From positions 1 to 64,000 of the forward strand of contig CAVRHR010000008.1 in the NCBI GenBank assembly GCA_963721005.1: 64,000 nucleotides of DNA, written 5' to 3'. A program made the translations under genes and the position numbers. The notes below the pieces were generated by a model. It was not told the origin of the DNA, did no database searches, and was given only the letters and a program-made list of their open reading frames with translations. Of the stretch, positions 28,271 through 36,873 are shown piece by piece (position 1 is the stretch's first letter; every line of letters begins with the position of its first letter). The stretch comes from VAZQ01 sp963721005. Its GTDB lineage: Bacteria > Pseudomonadota > Alphaproteobacteria > Rhizobiales > Xanthobacteraceae.

Positions 28271-28822
28271 TTATTGATTTACTGCTGACCTTTCCTTTAC
28301 ATGCAAGTTTCTGACAGATAGCTGCATTTCCAGACAAGTGAGCAAGTCGGTATACGTGCCGCCACCGCCCGCGGTCGTGTACCGTGCGCACTGTGACCGA
28401 TCAGCGCTGGGAAACTCGGTCCATTTCTGAACCAGCTGATCGTGAGCATTACCCTCCACCGAAATGCAGCGACCTACATTCGGATCAATCGCGAGGTGCT
28501 CATCCGAGCGGCAGCTCGTTTCGGTATCGAGGATGGGAACTCTTTCCGCGGTAATCTCCCGCGCGCGCCGATCAAGCACCTCGACACCGACCGGATGGAT
28601 GCTAGCGAACCGCTCCTTCGGGTGCGCGTCCGCCGTTTGTGCGGCCGGATTTGGCTGCATTGCCGCCGAATTTCGGCTTTGGCACTTGGTCTGCCCGGCG
28701 CAGTTTCCAGTCACGAGCGCGGCACGAATTTGCGCCGCCATATCGGCTAAGCCGAAGCTTGCCGATTGAGTAGCGCAACCACCCAACGAAAAAGCTGCGA
28801 CCATTGCGATCGAGGTTCGCAT
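28271..28822 (-). CDS. Small lipoprotein, conserved hypothetical
   Basis: A 183-residue protein with a short lipoprotein signal (AAFSLGGC). The C-terminal half contains LVQKWTEFPSADRSQCARYT and GGGGTYTDLLTCLEMQ, a pattern of paired Cys and a D-L-L-T-C-L-E segment that I associate with small rhizobial periplasmic proteins of unknown function. It is alone between a divergent membrane protein and the decarboxylase promoter region. There is no catalytic motif. Confidence 0.6.
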   Translation of the reverse strand: MRTSIAMVAAFSLGGCATQSASFGLADMAAQIRAALVTGNCAGQTKCQSRNSAAMQPNPAAQTADAHPKERFASIHPVGVEVLDRRAREITAERVPILDTETSCRSDEHLAIDPNVGRCISVEGNAHDQLVQKWTEFPSADRSQCARYTTAGGGGTYTDLLTCLEMQLSVRNLHVKERSAVNQ

Positions 28823-28943
28823 CGCCGGTCCCGAATCAGATAAACTCCGTCACTCTAGCGCATTTGGTCGCCGGAGCTAAGCCTGATACCGAAAGGGTCG
28901 ACGTGCCGGAGCGGGGCCGAAGTCGGCCGGGGTATAAAATCCA

Positions 28944-29273
28944 ATGTCAAAATCTGAGCGCCAGCGGATCCCTCTTCCCCAAGGTTATCGGCAGGGGATT
29001 ATCACGGCGATTACCGTGCTTCTAGGGTTCTCGCTTCTCTTTCTTCGGTTCTGGACTTTTGAAGCCCCGGGCAAGTGGACCAAGTCTTCGATCATTGCAA
29101 CAGCCTTATTGGCGCTTGCGCTTGGACTTCAGCTCATTGCCCTCTGGCGGGCCTTGCAAATCGCTGATGACGACGAAATTGAATACTCCAAAACTCTAAA
29201 ATGGTTCTTCTATTCTGCGCTGACATTGCTGCTCAGCGTGATGACCGCGGCGCTCGCGTTCGAGGACGTGTAG
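28944..29273 (+). CDS. Small membrane protein, hypothetical
   Basis: A 109-residue protein with three predicted membrane segments: about residues 18-36 (GIITAITVLLGFSLLFLRF), 48-68 (IIATALLALALGLQLIALWR) and 86-105 (WFFYSALTLLLSVMTAALAF), separated by an acidic loop (ADDDEIEY). It is not recognised. The neighbours are unrelated. Confidence 0.55.
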   Translation: MSKSERQRIPLPQGYRQGIITAITVLLGFSLLFLRFWTFEAPGKWTKSSIIATALLALALGLQLIALWRALQIADDDEIEYSKTLKWFFYSALTLLLSVMTAALAFEDV

Positions 29274-29445
29274 GGAATTTGAAACTCCCCGTCGCTCAGG
29301 CGGAATGATGACGAGAAGCTATCGACCCACCGGGAACTCTGAAATATAGAACCCTCGAAGGTCCCGGATCTCGAGCAGCGGAACCACGGGCGTCGGTAGC
29401 TCGTCCATCGTGGCAACCCCATCGCCCGGTCACCGACGAAGTGGA

Positions 29446-30141
29446 TCAAAGCTCTTTGAAGCGATAACCAACCCCGTACAGGGTTTCAATCATGTCAAAT
29501 TCGCCATCGGTAGATTTAAACCTCTTGCGGAGGCGCTTGATGTGGCTGTCGATGGTGCGGTCGTCAACGTAGACTTGGTCGTCGTAGGCCACGTCCATCA
29601 GGGCGTTCCGGCTCCTGACAACGCCCGGACGGCTGACCAACGCCTGCAAGATCCGGAATTCAGTGACCGTCAAAATGATGGGTTCGTTTTTCCAGGTGCA
29701 ACTGTGACGCTCAGGGTCCATGCGAAGGTCACCCCGCTCAATTGGCCTGGCTTGGACTTCCTTGGGGGGAGTGTCCTTTCGCATATGCCGACGTAGCACG
29801 GCCTTTACGCGCTCGATGAGAATACGTTGCGAGAATGGCTTGCGAATGAAATCCTCGGCGCCCATCTTGAGCCCGAACAATTCGTCGATTTCGTCCTCCT
29901 TCGAGGAGAGGAAAATCACCGGTATGTCGGATTTCTCGCGCAGTCGGCGCAGCGTCTCCATCCCGTCCATGCGCGGCATCTTGACGTCGAAGATGGCCAG
30001 GTCCGGCGGGTTGGCCTTGAAACCATCAAGCGCCGATACGCCGTCCGTGTAAGTCATGATCCGATAGCCTTCGGCCTCGAACGCGATCGAGACAGAGGTC
30101 AAGATATTGTGGTCATCGTCGACGAGAGCGATGGTCGGCAT
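29446..30141 (-). CDS. chvI: OmpR-type response regulator, ChvI family
   Basis: 231 residues from the ATG at 30141, preceded by GGGGGA. The receiver domain has the acidic pocket (ALVDDDHN), the phospho-Asp in IFDVKMPRMDG (about residue 52) and the Lys in FIRKPFSQR. The winged-helix DNA-binding domain ends DRTIDSHIKRLRKRFKSTDG and YGVGYRFKEL, very close to rhizobial ChvI, which with sensor ChvG and inhibitor ExoR controls envelope, exopolysaccharide and acid responses. chvG, hprK and pckA, its usual neighbours, are absent here, so this may be a second or relocated copy. Confidence 0.8.
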   Translation of the reverse strand: MPTIALVDDDHNILTSVSIAFEAEGYRIMTYTDGVSALDGFKANPPDLAIFDVKMPRMDGMETLRRLREKSDIPVIFLSSKEDEIDELFGLKMGAEDFIRKPFSQRILIERVKAVLRRHMRKDTPPKEVQARPIERGDLRMDPERHSCTWKNEPIILTVTEFRILQALVSRPGVVRSRNALMDVAYDDQVYVDDRTIDSHIKRLRKRFKSTDGEFDMIETLYGVGYRFKEL

Positions 30142-30420
30142 TGTTCCCCCTGTCCGCCTGCCCGATCCTCGAGAGGGCGCATAAAGGTGGGCCGAAGTGT
30201 GACTGACCTCGAGTAATCCGATGATTCTTCGATGATTCTGTGCGGAACCAGGTCTGCGAAAGCGGTACCAGACGACTCGCGAGCTGGCGCCGTGGCGGGA
30301 CGAGGTGCCGTCATCAACCACCACCATTGTACCGACAGCACACGGGTAGAGCCCCTCGTATTTTCGCCACACACCCTTTGTTAACTTTGTTCGGTGGGGT
30401 GGCGTAACAAGGGGGCAGTC

Positions 30421-30693
30421 ATGGTGGCGTTGAGTAACAAGCCCGGTAGCTGGGATCTGCCTCTGGACCGCCCGATTGAAGTCGAGCACGGTGATCGGCG
30501 GCTATCGACTTTGGGCGAGGTCGGCGCATATATCCTGGCCCTGCCTGAGACCGTGCAGCGTCAGGAATTGTGGAACGCGGCCGCAGAAACATTGCTCGAA
30601 GCGGCGAAGTCCGGTCACACAGCGCGTGTTGCGCTTGTTTTTCGCATGGCGGCGATAATGTCCGGCCAGAACGCCCGAACAGTCTGGGAATGA
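30421..30693 (+). CDS. Small hypothetical protein
   Basis: The ATG at 30421 follows AAGGGGGCAGTC and gives 90 residues. The layout (SWDLPLDRPIEVEHGDRRLS, then an alpha-helical tail) recalls DUF982-like small proteins of rhizobia, but identity is not certain. It diverges from the chvI-type gene. Confidence 0.5.
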   Translation: MVALSNKPGSWDLPLDRPIEVEHGDRRLSTLGEVGAYILALPETVQRQELWNAAAETLLEAAKSGHTARVALVFRMAAIMSGQNARTVWE

Positions 30694-30837
30694 CCAGGAC
30701 GAACGCCGCAGCCAACCCCCCGGTCCTTGGAATGACGATGGTCCCGGTGCGGTGGCGGCTCAGCGCGATAGCGGGCGCCTTGAAGGAAAGCCGCCTGGTG
30801 CAAAGGGGATTCCTGAAAGGCGATATAGCTTCGAGCC

Positions 30838-31221
30838 TTAGAATTCGGCAGGCCCCTTCCTGACCAAAGAAGGCAACGGCGACTCGTCCTCCGAAGTGTC
30901 GTCTTCTTCAGCGTCGCTTCCGTCGACCTCCAATCTCAGCTGCAGATCACGAACACCTTCAAGCACTGAAGTCGCCTTGCTGCAAAAGCCGGAAACATGC
31001 TCATTCGCAATTCTGCTGTGCTCGCGGATGGCAGTCGCCAGCGCGCGAAGCTTTTCGGCGATTTCCGTCGCGCCTCGCATGATCTCATCGGCGGTCTTTT
31101 CTATCTCCTCCGACGTAGCTGCGCCAATTCGGTCGACCGCCTGAATAGTAGCGCTCGCCAGACGTATCGGGTCTACCTTGACCGGAGCATGGGCTGATGG
31201 ATTCGGTGTTTGAATGTTCAT
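30838..31221 (-). CDS. Small helical protein, hypothetical
   Basis: 127 residues from the ATG at 31221, preceded by AGGAAGG. The middle is a long amphipathic helix (EIEKTADEIMRGATEIAEKL and onward) and the C-terminus is acidic (DGSDAEEDDTSEDE). It could be a coiled-coil adaptor; function unknown. Confidence 0.55.
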   Translation of the reverse strand: MNIQTPNPSAHAPVKVDPIRLASATIQAVDRIGAATSEEIEKTADEIMRGATEIAEKLRALATAIREHSRIANEHVSGFCSKATSVLEGVRDLQLRLEVDGSDAEEDDTSEDESPLPSLVRKGPAEF

Positions 31222-31423
31222 GACGCCTTCCTGCTGACTTATCCTACTAAAACACAAGTTCTTGTTTGTTTGTTGATCTTTGGACGATCAAACAGACTAT
31301 TAAGCTTCGCATCCGAGCGGCTGATTGTGTTCATTTCTGGAAGAAACTCCGGCGGTATTTGGGCGTCCGATGGTAAGCTGATGCGACCATAACGGTCTCT
31401 CTCCGGGCTATTCTCTCTGCATC

Positions 31424-32104
31424 ATGCCCGGTCCGTGTTCGATCCCTGGCCTCGAGACTACCCGCCGCCGCGATCTTACATTGCCGGCGGGCTTCATCCC
31501 GCCGTGCCTGCCCATGATGGCCCCTCGCCCGCCATCAGGACCGTTATGGCTTCACGAAATCAAGCACGACGGTTTCCGCATCATTGCCCGCAAGAATAGT
31601 AAAGGCGTGACGCTCTACGACCGGCAGGGCGGCGATTTGACCCAACGCTTCCCGCGGATCGTAGGGGCGATGGCGAAGCTACCGTCCTGCACGATCGATG
31701 GGGAGGCGGTTACCTGCAACGACAGCGGTGTATCATCATTCGATCTGCTTCGACGTCACCAGCAAGCCGACCGGGCCTTTCTCTGCGTGTTCGATCTAAT
31801 CGAGTTGGCCGGTGACGATCGACGCCGAGATCCCCTCGAGCAGCGGAAATTCGATCTCACCCGCCTACTTGCTGATGCTTTGCCCGGGCTGGCGCTCGAC
31901 GACTGGATCGATGGTGACAAACTCGACGGTACGACCGTATTTGGGCAGGTATGCTCGCTTGGTCTCGAAGGTATCGTGTCAAAGCGTAAAGATTCGCGCT
32001 ATCTCTCGGGACGATCACCGTACTGGCTTAAAACGAAGAATCCGGCAAGCGACGCGGTGCGGCGGGAGACCGAGCACGAATTGGCGGGACGGAGCATCTC
32101 CTAG
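31424..32104 (+). CDS. Stand-alone ATP-dependent DNA ligase catalytic domain (LigD/LigC-like)
   Basis: 226 residues containing the adenylation domain of ATP-dependent DNA ligases. Motif I is EIKHDGFRIIARK (adenylated Lys in KHDG), motif III CVFDLIEL, motif IV LEGIVSKRK and motif V YWLKTKNP. It lacks the OB-fold that usually follows, which is also true of a group of short rhizobial ligase homologues. These may act in end joining or be inactive. The start context is weak, and 200 bases upstream show no gene. No ku gene is nearby. Confidence 0.75.
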   Translation: MPGPCSIPGLETTRRRDLTLPAGFIPPCLPMMAPRPPSGPLWLHEIKHDGFRIIARKNSKGVTLYDRQGGDLTQRFPRIVGAMAKLPSCTIDGEAVTCNDSGVSSFDLLRRHQQADRAFLCVFDLIELAGDDRRRDPLEQRKFDLTRLLADALPGLALDDWIDGDKLDGTTVFGQVCSLGLEGIVSKRKDSRYLSGRSPYWLKTKNPASDAVRRETEHELAGRSIS

Positions 32105-32478
32105 ACGGAAAGCGCCAAACCGCCGGCCGCCAACCCACTTGAACTACGCCCCCGGGCGTTTTCAAAAAGACCTGCTATTACGCAGAGACTATTAAATACG
32201 CCCACATCGGCAAAAGCCGCGGTACCCGACGGGTATGATCCGCCGCCCGAGCGCAGGCTCAACCCCGTTTCCGGGTGAAATCTGTCCTGGCATTCAGCAC
32301 CTGGCCGCCATCGTCTTTGAAGGGTTCATGGCGAACGGCAGGTTTTCCGAAGAGGAAACCGGCGCCGATGACATGGGCATAGCCGAACACCGAGAGCTGG
32401 TTGTCGCCTGGGCCCGCTCCACATCGGCGTGCTACATGGGCTATAGGGAACACTTGTCCCAGCAACCGCTCAACACAT
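32105..32478. other. Stretch without a supported gene
   Basis: Several overlapping frames exist on both strands but none shows recognisable protein character. The tract around 32250-32480 may hold a decayed coding sequence. Confidence 0.3.
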
Positions 32479-32577
32479 TTACCAATACAGCAACCATATT
32501 GCGTAAGCAACGCCTGTAGCAATCCCGATGCCGGCCTGGACGACGTAGATGACGGCGAGAATGCGCAACGCGGTCAT
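32479..32577 (-). CDS. Very small hydrophobic protein (32 residues)
   Basis: On the minus strand, ATG at 32577 to TAA at 32479 encodes MTALRILAVIYVVQAGIGIA followed by TGVAYAIWLLYW, a single membrane helix with short polar ends. The even hydrophobic pattern and small-residue spacing argue for a real micropeptide. The ribosome-binding site is weak. Confidence 0.4.
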   Translation of the reverse strand: MTALRILAVIYVVQAGIGIATGVAYAIWLLYW

Positions 32578-33123
32578 CGAGCCGACTGCACCAAATCAGG
32601 AGACAGATTCAGACCTGAAAGTACCGGTATTGATGAGAATTGTTTCACGTTGGCACACTTTACGCAGAGATGTGTATCGCCTCTGCATAAGAGCAACATT
32701 GCTGCCAACCGGCGTGCTTCTGCTGTCTCCGCGAAATACCGCGGAAGCGGTTGTTTCAAGCATCTTCGGGATTTATGGCAGGGGAGAAACGCCTGTCGTA
32801 GACGATGGTGATGGTGGAGGCGATCGCCGGAAGTCCTTGGAACCTGGACCTCGCGATCGGGGGTTCGTGCCGTCGAGGGCTCCTTCTGCGGCCGATAAAG
32901 GCGCTCGAGCGGCCCGGGAATGCTGGCGCACGACGGAATTCCAGTCCGCGAGATGAGCCATCTGAGCATTCAAATCGAGACATCCTGAAGTTATCGCGTC
33001 GACGGCGATCAACTGATACAATACGGATTGGCGAATGTGCGCAGGGCAGCGCGCGATCCCTGCGACCCGGCATTGGATGTCGGCCGCCAAGCCGCGCGGA
33101 AGGATTTGGAGGGAGGGCACGCC
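32578..33123. other. Intergenic stretch, no gene supported
   Basis: Frames here are mutually antisense and of low-complexity character. A GGAGGGAGG ribosome-binding site for the next gene lies at its right end. Confidence 0.4.
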
Positions 33124-33645
33124 ATGAGTAGGTTCAGTCTCTGGTCGGCACCTGCAGCGGCCATGTTTTTGGGTTTGGCGCTCGCCGGCTGTGGCGGCTT
33201 CGGTGGTTTTCCCAGCTTCGGCAATTCCGGCCCCGCACCGGAGACAGTGCCGGTCGAACCCCAGGCTACCCCGGAAGTCCCCGCCAGTGTGCGCCCCTCC
33301 CAAGTCATTGGGCGCTGGGGGTACGCATCGTTTCGCCGGCCGGAGGACCGCGCCCGTACCGAAGCTGCCGCCAAAAGCCAGTGCGCCCATCCGTTCGTCA
33401 TCGCACAGGGGCCGACCGGCGGCGTGATGATGTACCCCCCCGACCAAACTCAAATGCAGGAGTTCTGGCTAAAAGGGGGTGGGGGAGGGAAGAACTATAT
33501 CGGCCCGCACGGGGACGCCGGCGGCACCGAGGATCGCGAGATCGTCTCCCTCGACGGCCGAGTAATGGTGCTGCGCTATGTCGATGAGGACGTCGCCGCC
33601 CGCTTCGGCACCGGGATCTACGTGCGCTGCGCGCCGCGGGCGTGA
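33124..33645 (+). CDS. Small lipoprotein, conserved hypothetical
   Basis: The ATG at 33124 follows GGAGGGAGG and gives 173 residues. The signal ends in a lipobox (LALAGC), followed by a Gly/Pro-rich linker and a compact domain with VIGRWGYASFRRPEDRARTE, MMYPPDQTQMQEFWLKG and DEDVAARFGTGIYVRCA. It is probably an outer-membrane or periplasmic lipoprotein. I do not recognise a functional family. Confidence 0.65.
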   Translation: MSRFSLWSAPAAAMFLGLALAGCGGFGGFPSFGNSGPAPETVPVEPQATPEVPASVRPSQVIGRWGYASFRRPEDRARTEAAAKSQCAHPFVIAQGPTGGVMMYPPDQTQMQEFWLKGGGGGKNYIGPHGDAGGTEDREIVSLDGRVMVLRYVDEDVAARFGTGIYVRCAPRA

Positions 33646-34120
33646 GTACACCAATACGGGTCGTCACAAGACGCTATTTCGCTGAATTCCTTGCCCCTCC
33701 GGCCTTGCCGAGTGGGCGGACCAACAGCGGCGGCACGGAGGGTCGTGGAAGTGCCACAAGCAGCCGCGTCAAGGCGCAGCGGCTGACTGACGGCCTGACC
33801 GTCATCGATCGCGTCCGTGGTATCATGCTCCTTCAGTTTCGACAGAACTGCGCCAATATACCGACGCCGAGGCCGGTCCCTAAAAAGCACCTTTGCCGTA
33901 TAATAGGCTGATCAGCGCGCCGCGCCATGAGAACGCACCATACAGTGGCATGAGCGATGCTCGCAGTCGTCGGACTTGGCGCAGCCGCCGGTGCTTCGAT
34001 ACAGCCGGGTTCATCGCTGGATAGCACTGAAATTAATGTTCGCTGCGTAGGTTCGTACCACAGAATTCGACGCGAATCACTTAACGTCCATCGCGCTATC
34101 AAAGCCGGGGGTATGAACTG
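33646..34120. other. Intergenic stretch, no gene supported
   Basis: I see only short frames without protein character before the next start. Confidence 0.4.
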
Positions 34121-34480
34121 GTGGCGACCAAGCGGGTGTCGATAGAGCATGCAGTGCCGGACAACGCCGCGCGGCCGGTGGTCTCGCATGTCATTGGACT
34201 CGGCGGACGTCGCCTGACCCTCGCCGACCTTCCACTGCCCGATACCAAGCGCTGGGTGATCCGGCGCAAGGCGGAAGTCGTCGCGGCAGTGTGCGGTGGT
34301 CTATTGTCTCTGGACGAGGCTAGTAGCCGCTACGCGCTGAGCTCCGATGAGATCATATCCTGGCAGCACTGCATCGATCTCTTCGGGATTATAGGACTTC
34401 GCACGACTCGCACTCAGATCTATCAAAGACGCCTCGCGAGACCAGGCCATTTGAGATACCTGCACGGAGCGGATGCGTGA
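34121..34480 (+). CDS. sciP: SciP-type CtrA inhibitor (DUF1153 family)
   Basis: 119 residues from a GTG start. The core LTLADLPLPDTKRWVIRRKA, then EVVAAVCGGLLSLDEASSRY and ISWQHCIDLFGIIGLRTTR, is the helix-turn-helix-like DUF1153 domain of SciP, which binds CtrA and blocks its activation of promoters in the alphaproteobacterial cell cycle. It is longer than the usual 90 residues because of an N-terminal extension of about 30 residues. A Cys replaces a usual Arg in AAVCGGLLS. A broken ctrA copy begins 20 bases later, so this looks like a duplicated sciP-ctrA segment, with the main copies presumably elsewhere. Confidence 0.8.
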   Translation: MATKRVSIEHAVPDNAARPVVSHVIGLGGRRLTLADLPLPDTKRWVIRRKAEVVAAVCGGLLSLDEASSRYALSSDEIISWQHCIDLFGIIGLRTTRTQIYQRRLARPGHLRYLHGADA

Positions 34481-34500
34481 CTCGGCGCTGAGCTCGGAGG

Positions 34501-34635
34501 ATGCGAGTATTACCGATCGAGGATGATAGCGCCACAGCCCAATCTATCGAACAGATGATTCAGTCTGTGAGCTTTAGTGTTTACTCGGCGGATTTTGGCG
34601 GAGAGGGTGTCGATCTCGGAAAGCTGTACGACTAG
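34501..34635 (+). pseudogene. ctrA: Truncated ctrA copy (first 44 codons)
   Basis: The frame MRVLPIEDDSATAQSIEQMI continues SADFGGEGVDLGKLYD and then meets TAG. The text after the stop still reads HIILLD, matching the phosphorylation-strand region of CtrA, which normally continues YDYDIILLDLNLPDMSG. The rest of the receiver and the DNA-binding domain are gone. GGAGG lies directly against the ATG. This is a nonsense-truncated relic of the master cell-cycle regulator. Confidence 0.85.
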
Positions 34636-34897
34636 CACATCATATTGTTAGATCGGACCGCGACATTGCTTCCAAGTTGTTTTTCAGACGCCGCGCTCGC
34701 GATGTGGCCTGTGCGCATCGCAAATCCTTCCTACCATTGGCCTGAGTAGAGGGCCAACGCACTCGACTACCGCCCGACAGGTGTTCGGTGGATTGACATT
34801 TTTGCGACCCATTGGGGCCGGAATTGAGCGTCAAATACTTTAGTAGAATATCACGGTTGGCGGATGGGCGTATCGATGGACACTGAGGGAGGAGCAA

Positions 34898-35792
34898 ATG
34901 CCAAAACGAATGACTGTCGTCGTGCCGGCGACCCTCGTCTTTCTGTCTGCAGCTGTTTTGTTGACGGTCCGAACGAGCTTTGCGCAACACGCGACCGACG
35001 ATTGCATTACCAAGCCGAGCTCCGCGCCGTCGCAGGGCAGCCACTGGTATTTCCGCGTGGATCGCATGGTCCACCGTCAATGTTGGTATCTGGGGCCTGT
35101 TGGCGCCAAGGTGCGGGCAGACGCACGTCAAGCCGAGTCGCCGATGCGGCTTCCGCCTCCGCGGCCGGTTTCGCCGCCGACCGCTGAATCGCCTGCCGGA
35201 GGCACCGCTACCGGAGCCTTACCCGCTCGAAATCACGGCCGGGAAGAGTGATGCGGATGCGAACGTTATCATGCCCTCGCTTGGTCCTTCTGCCGGCACA
35301 AAGGTGAGCGAACCCGCATCTATGAGCAACAGCGCAGCCATGAGCCATGTCGAGGAACGTGCGACGAACGCGCTTGATGACACGCCATTGGTTCGGCCGG
35401 TGGCCAGGGTGGCAAGCTCGCAGCTTGCGGGCGCGGGCGAGCCCGAAGGCATGCTTGCGGTTCTCGCTGGCGCGCTTGCGTTCGCCACGGTGATGTTTCG
35501 ATTGACTTTCAAACGGTCCGCTGCCCGCCCTATCGGCCGCTCCAGCGTCCTCGATCACCAGCGCTCAGTCTCGGAAGCGCGACGCCCCCAGGGAACGAAT
35601 ACCGTCCGTTTCGCCGATAGGCCCTCAGCTGCGAGCTTGGCCGACTTCGTCGCGGCGGACGGCACTCCGTTACATATCGATCGGTCATCGAAAAAAGCGC
35701 ACCGCGATAAAGGCAGTCCGATCGAGAAAGCGCGCGTGATGCGCCAGGGTGATCCGCACGACAATCCGCCAGCTCAGCGGAAGCGGGCTTAG
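34898..35792 (+). CDS. Secreted/membrane protein with HWYFR-CWYL motif, apparent frameshift
   Basis: The first frame (34898-35251) has a signal peptide (FLSAAVLLTVRTSFAQ) and SQGSHWYFRVDRMVHRQCWY, a short conserved motif of rhizobial exported proteins. The second frame (used from about 35185 to 35792) supplies LPEAPLPEPYPLEITAGKSD, a membrane helix (MLAVLAGALAFATVMFRLTF) and a basic tail. One base too many near the GAATC at 35186 would join them into a protein of about 297 residues. Function unknown. Confidence 0.55.
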
Positions 35793-36374
35793 TCAGCTGT
35801 CAAAAAAAGTCCAGCCGAGGTTGGCCCATCGGGGCTTTGGGGTAACCGGGATGCGAAGCCGTTTGGCAGCCCCGCTTGTCGCAATTCGGCTCATGTAAGC
35901 ACGGGCTTCAATGGGCCGGCAGATCGGGTTTTTCGTAATTCACGAAGGAATGGTGCGGGCTTTGCGGCAGAATGCCGATCGAACCCGATTGTACACCCAG
36001 TCTTGAGCCGCAGCTCTCGTTGGCGTTGCCACTGCATGATCGGAACGGTGCTGATCGCATTCGCCGGGGAGCCATTGATCATCTTCGTGCTGATCGCGAG
36101 ATAGATGATCGTGTTTCGAAGTTTATCCACCATGCGACAAATGCGAGTCATCTTGAAGAAAATGCTCGTTTTTTGACTGAACACCTCTTCATTTTCACCT
36201 GGCTTTGGCAGGTCTATGTCGATCGGACCGATTTGTCTGCACGAGATTGAAAAATTTGTTGGATCTTCATTTAAGCCAAGTGGTTGGCCCCAGCTCTGTC
36301 GGGTTTGATTGATGCACCACGGCATGCGGCTTGCGAATGCCGGGACCTTATGTCGGCAAGAGCCGTCTCCGACA
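35793..36374. other. Intergenic stretch, no gene supported
   Basis: Frames on both strands (for example a 180-codon minus frame) lack convincing protein character. I assign no gene. Confidence 0.4.
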
Positions 36375-36388
36375 TTGATGTAGATCAA
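36375..36388 (+). promoter_or_regulatory. FNR/FixK-type box TTGATGTAGATCAA
   Basis: This third perfect TTGA-N6-TCAA palindrome in the window lies about 200 bases before a small helical protein gene and 490 bases before the aquaporin gene. Confidence 0.5.
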
Positions 36389-36431
36389 CCGATCAGCAAC
36401 CGCGTGTGTTGCCAATGTGCGCTGTTCGACC

Positions 36432-36459
36432 AAAAAAGAGCCCCGCGTCAGCGGAGCCC
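36432..36459 (-). terminator. Minus-strand intrinsic terminator
   Basis: On the minus strand GGGCTCCGC - TGAC - GCGGGGCTC is followed by six T. No minus-strand protein gene lies directly upstream of it, so it may end a small RNA transcribed from about 36500 leftward. A second hairpin (CGTCTCAGGAGAGACG, near 36477-36492) sits in that interval. Confidence 0.45.
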
Positions 36460-36585
36460 AAGTCTAGGGAGGAAACGTCTCAGGAGAGACGGCAATTGAA
36501 TAGCCGATTTGCCGCTCGCGTTGGTTGCGGAAATGCCACAGTGCCTGATAATATGTGCGCCCGAGCCTGAGAGGGAAAATCGCCG

Positions 36586-36792
36586 ATGGACGATCTCAGC
36601 AGCCAGGTCGCTGGCATCTTCAGACGATATCAGGCTGAATTCCGCCGCATGGACCGCCTATCCGATTCTGAATACGAGCAAGCGATCCAACCATTCCGAA
36701 AAGAGGTAGCCGCCCTCATCGCCGAGCATGGCCGGGAGGCCGTGGTTCGGACCGCGCTCGCGTTGTCTACAAAGCCGTTGAGCCTGCACTGA
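36586..36792 (+). CDS. Small helical protein, paralogue of the 61215 gene
   Basis: 68 residues, entirely helical in character. The C-terminal part KEVAALIAEHGREAVVRTAL matches QELEPLIAQYGRQAVIAALD in the 66-residue protein at 61215-61415, and both end in LH. The function is unknown. The GAGAGGGAAAATCGCCG leader gives a plausible ribosome-binding site. Confidence 0.6.
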   Translation: MDDLSSQVAGIFRRYQAEFRRMDRLSDSEYEQAIQPFRKEVAALIAEHGREAVVRTALALSTKPLSLH

Positions 36793-36873
36793 CGGTGCAA
36801 CACCTGATGGTGCGCGGGGCGACCGTGCTCGACGGCGAAGGGAGTAAGCCAAGGAGCCCCAACGGAGGAAAAC

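Noticed and set aside
31424..32104. Ligase called as a truncated pseudogene
   Set aside because: All adenylation-domain motifs are present in order, and short forms without an OB-fold are known in rhizobia.
35891..36433. Minus-strand frame of 180 codons
   Set aside because: It has no recognisable motif, no good start and mixed composition; a regulatory box and terminator lie near or in it.
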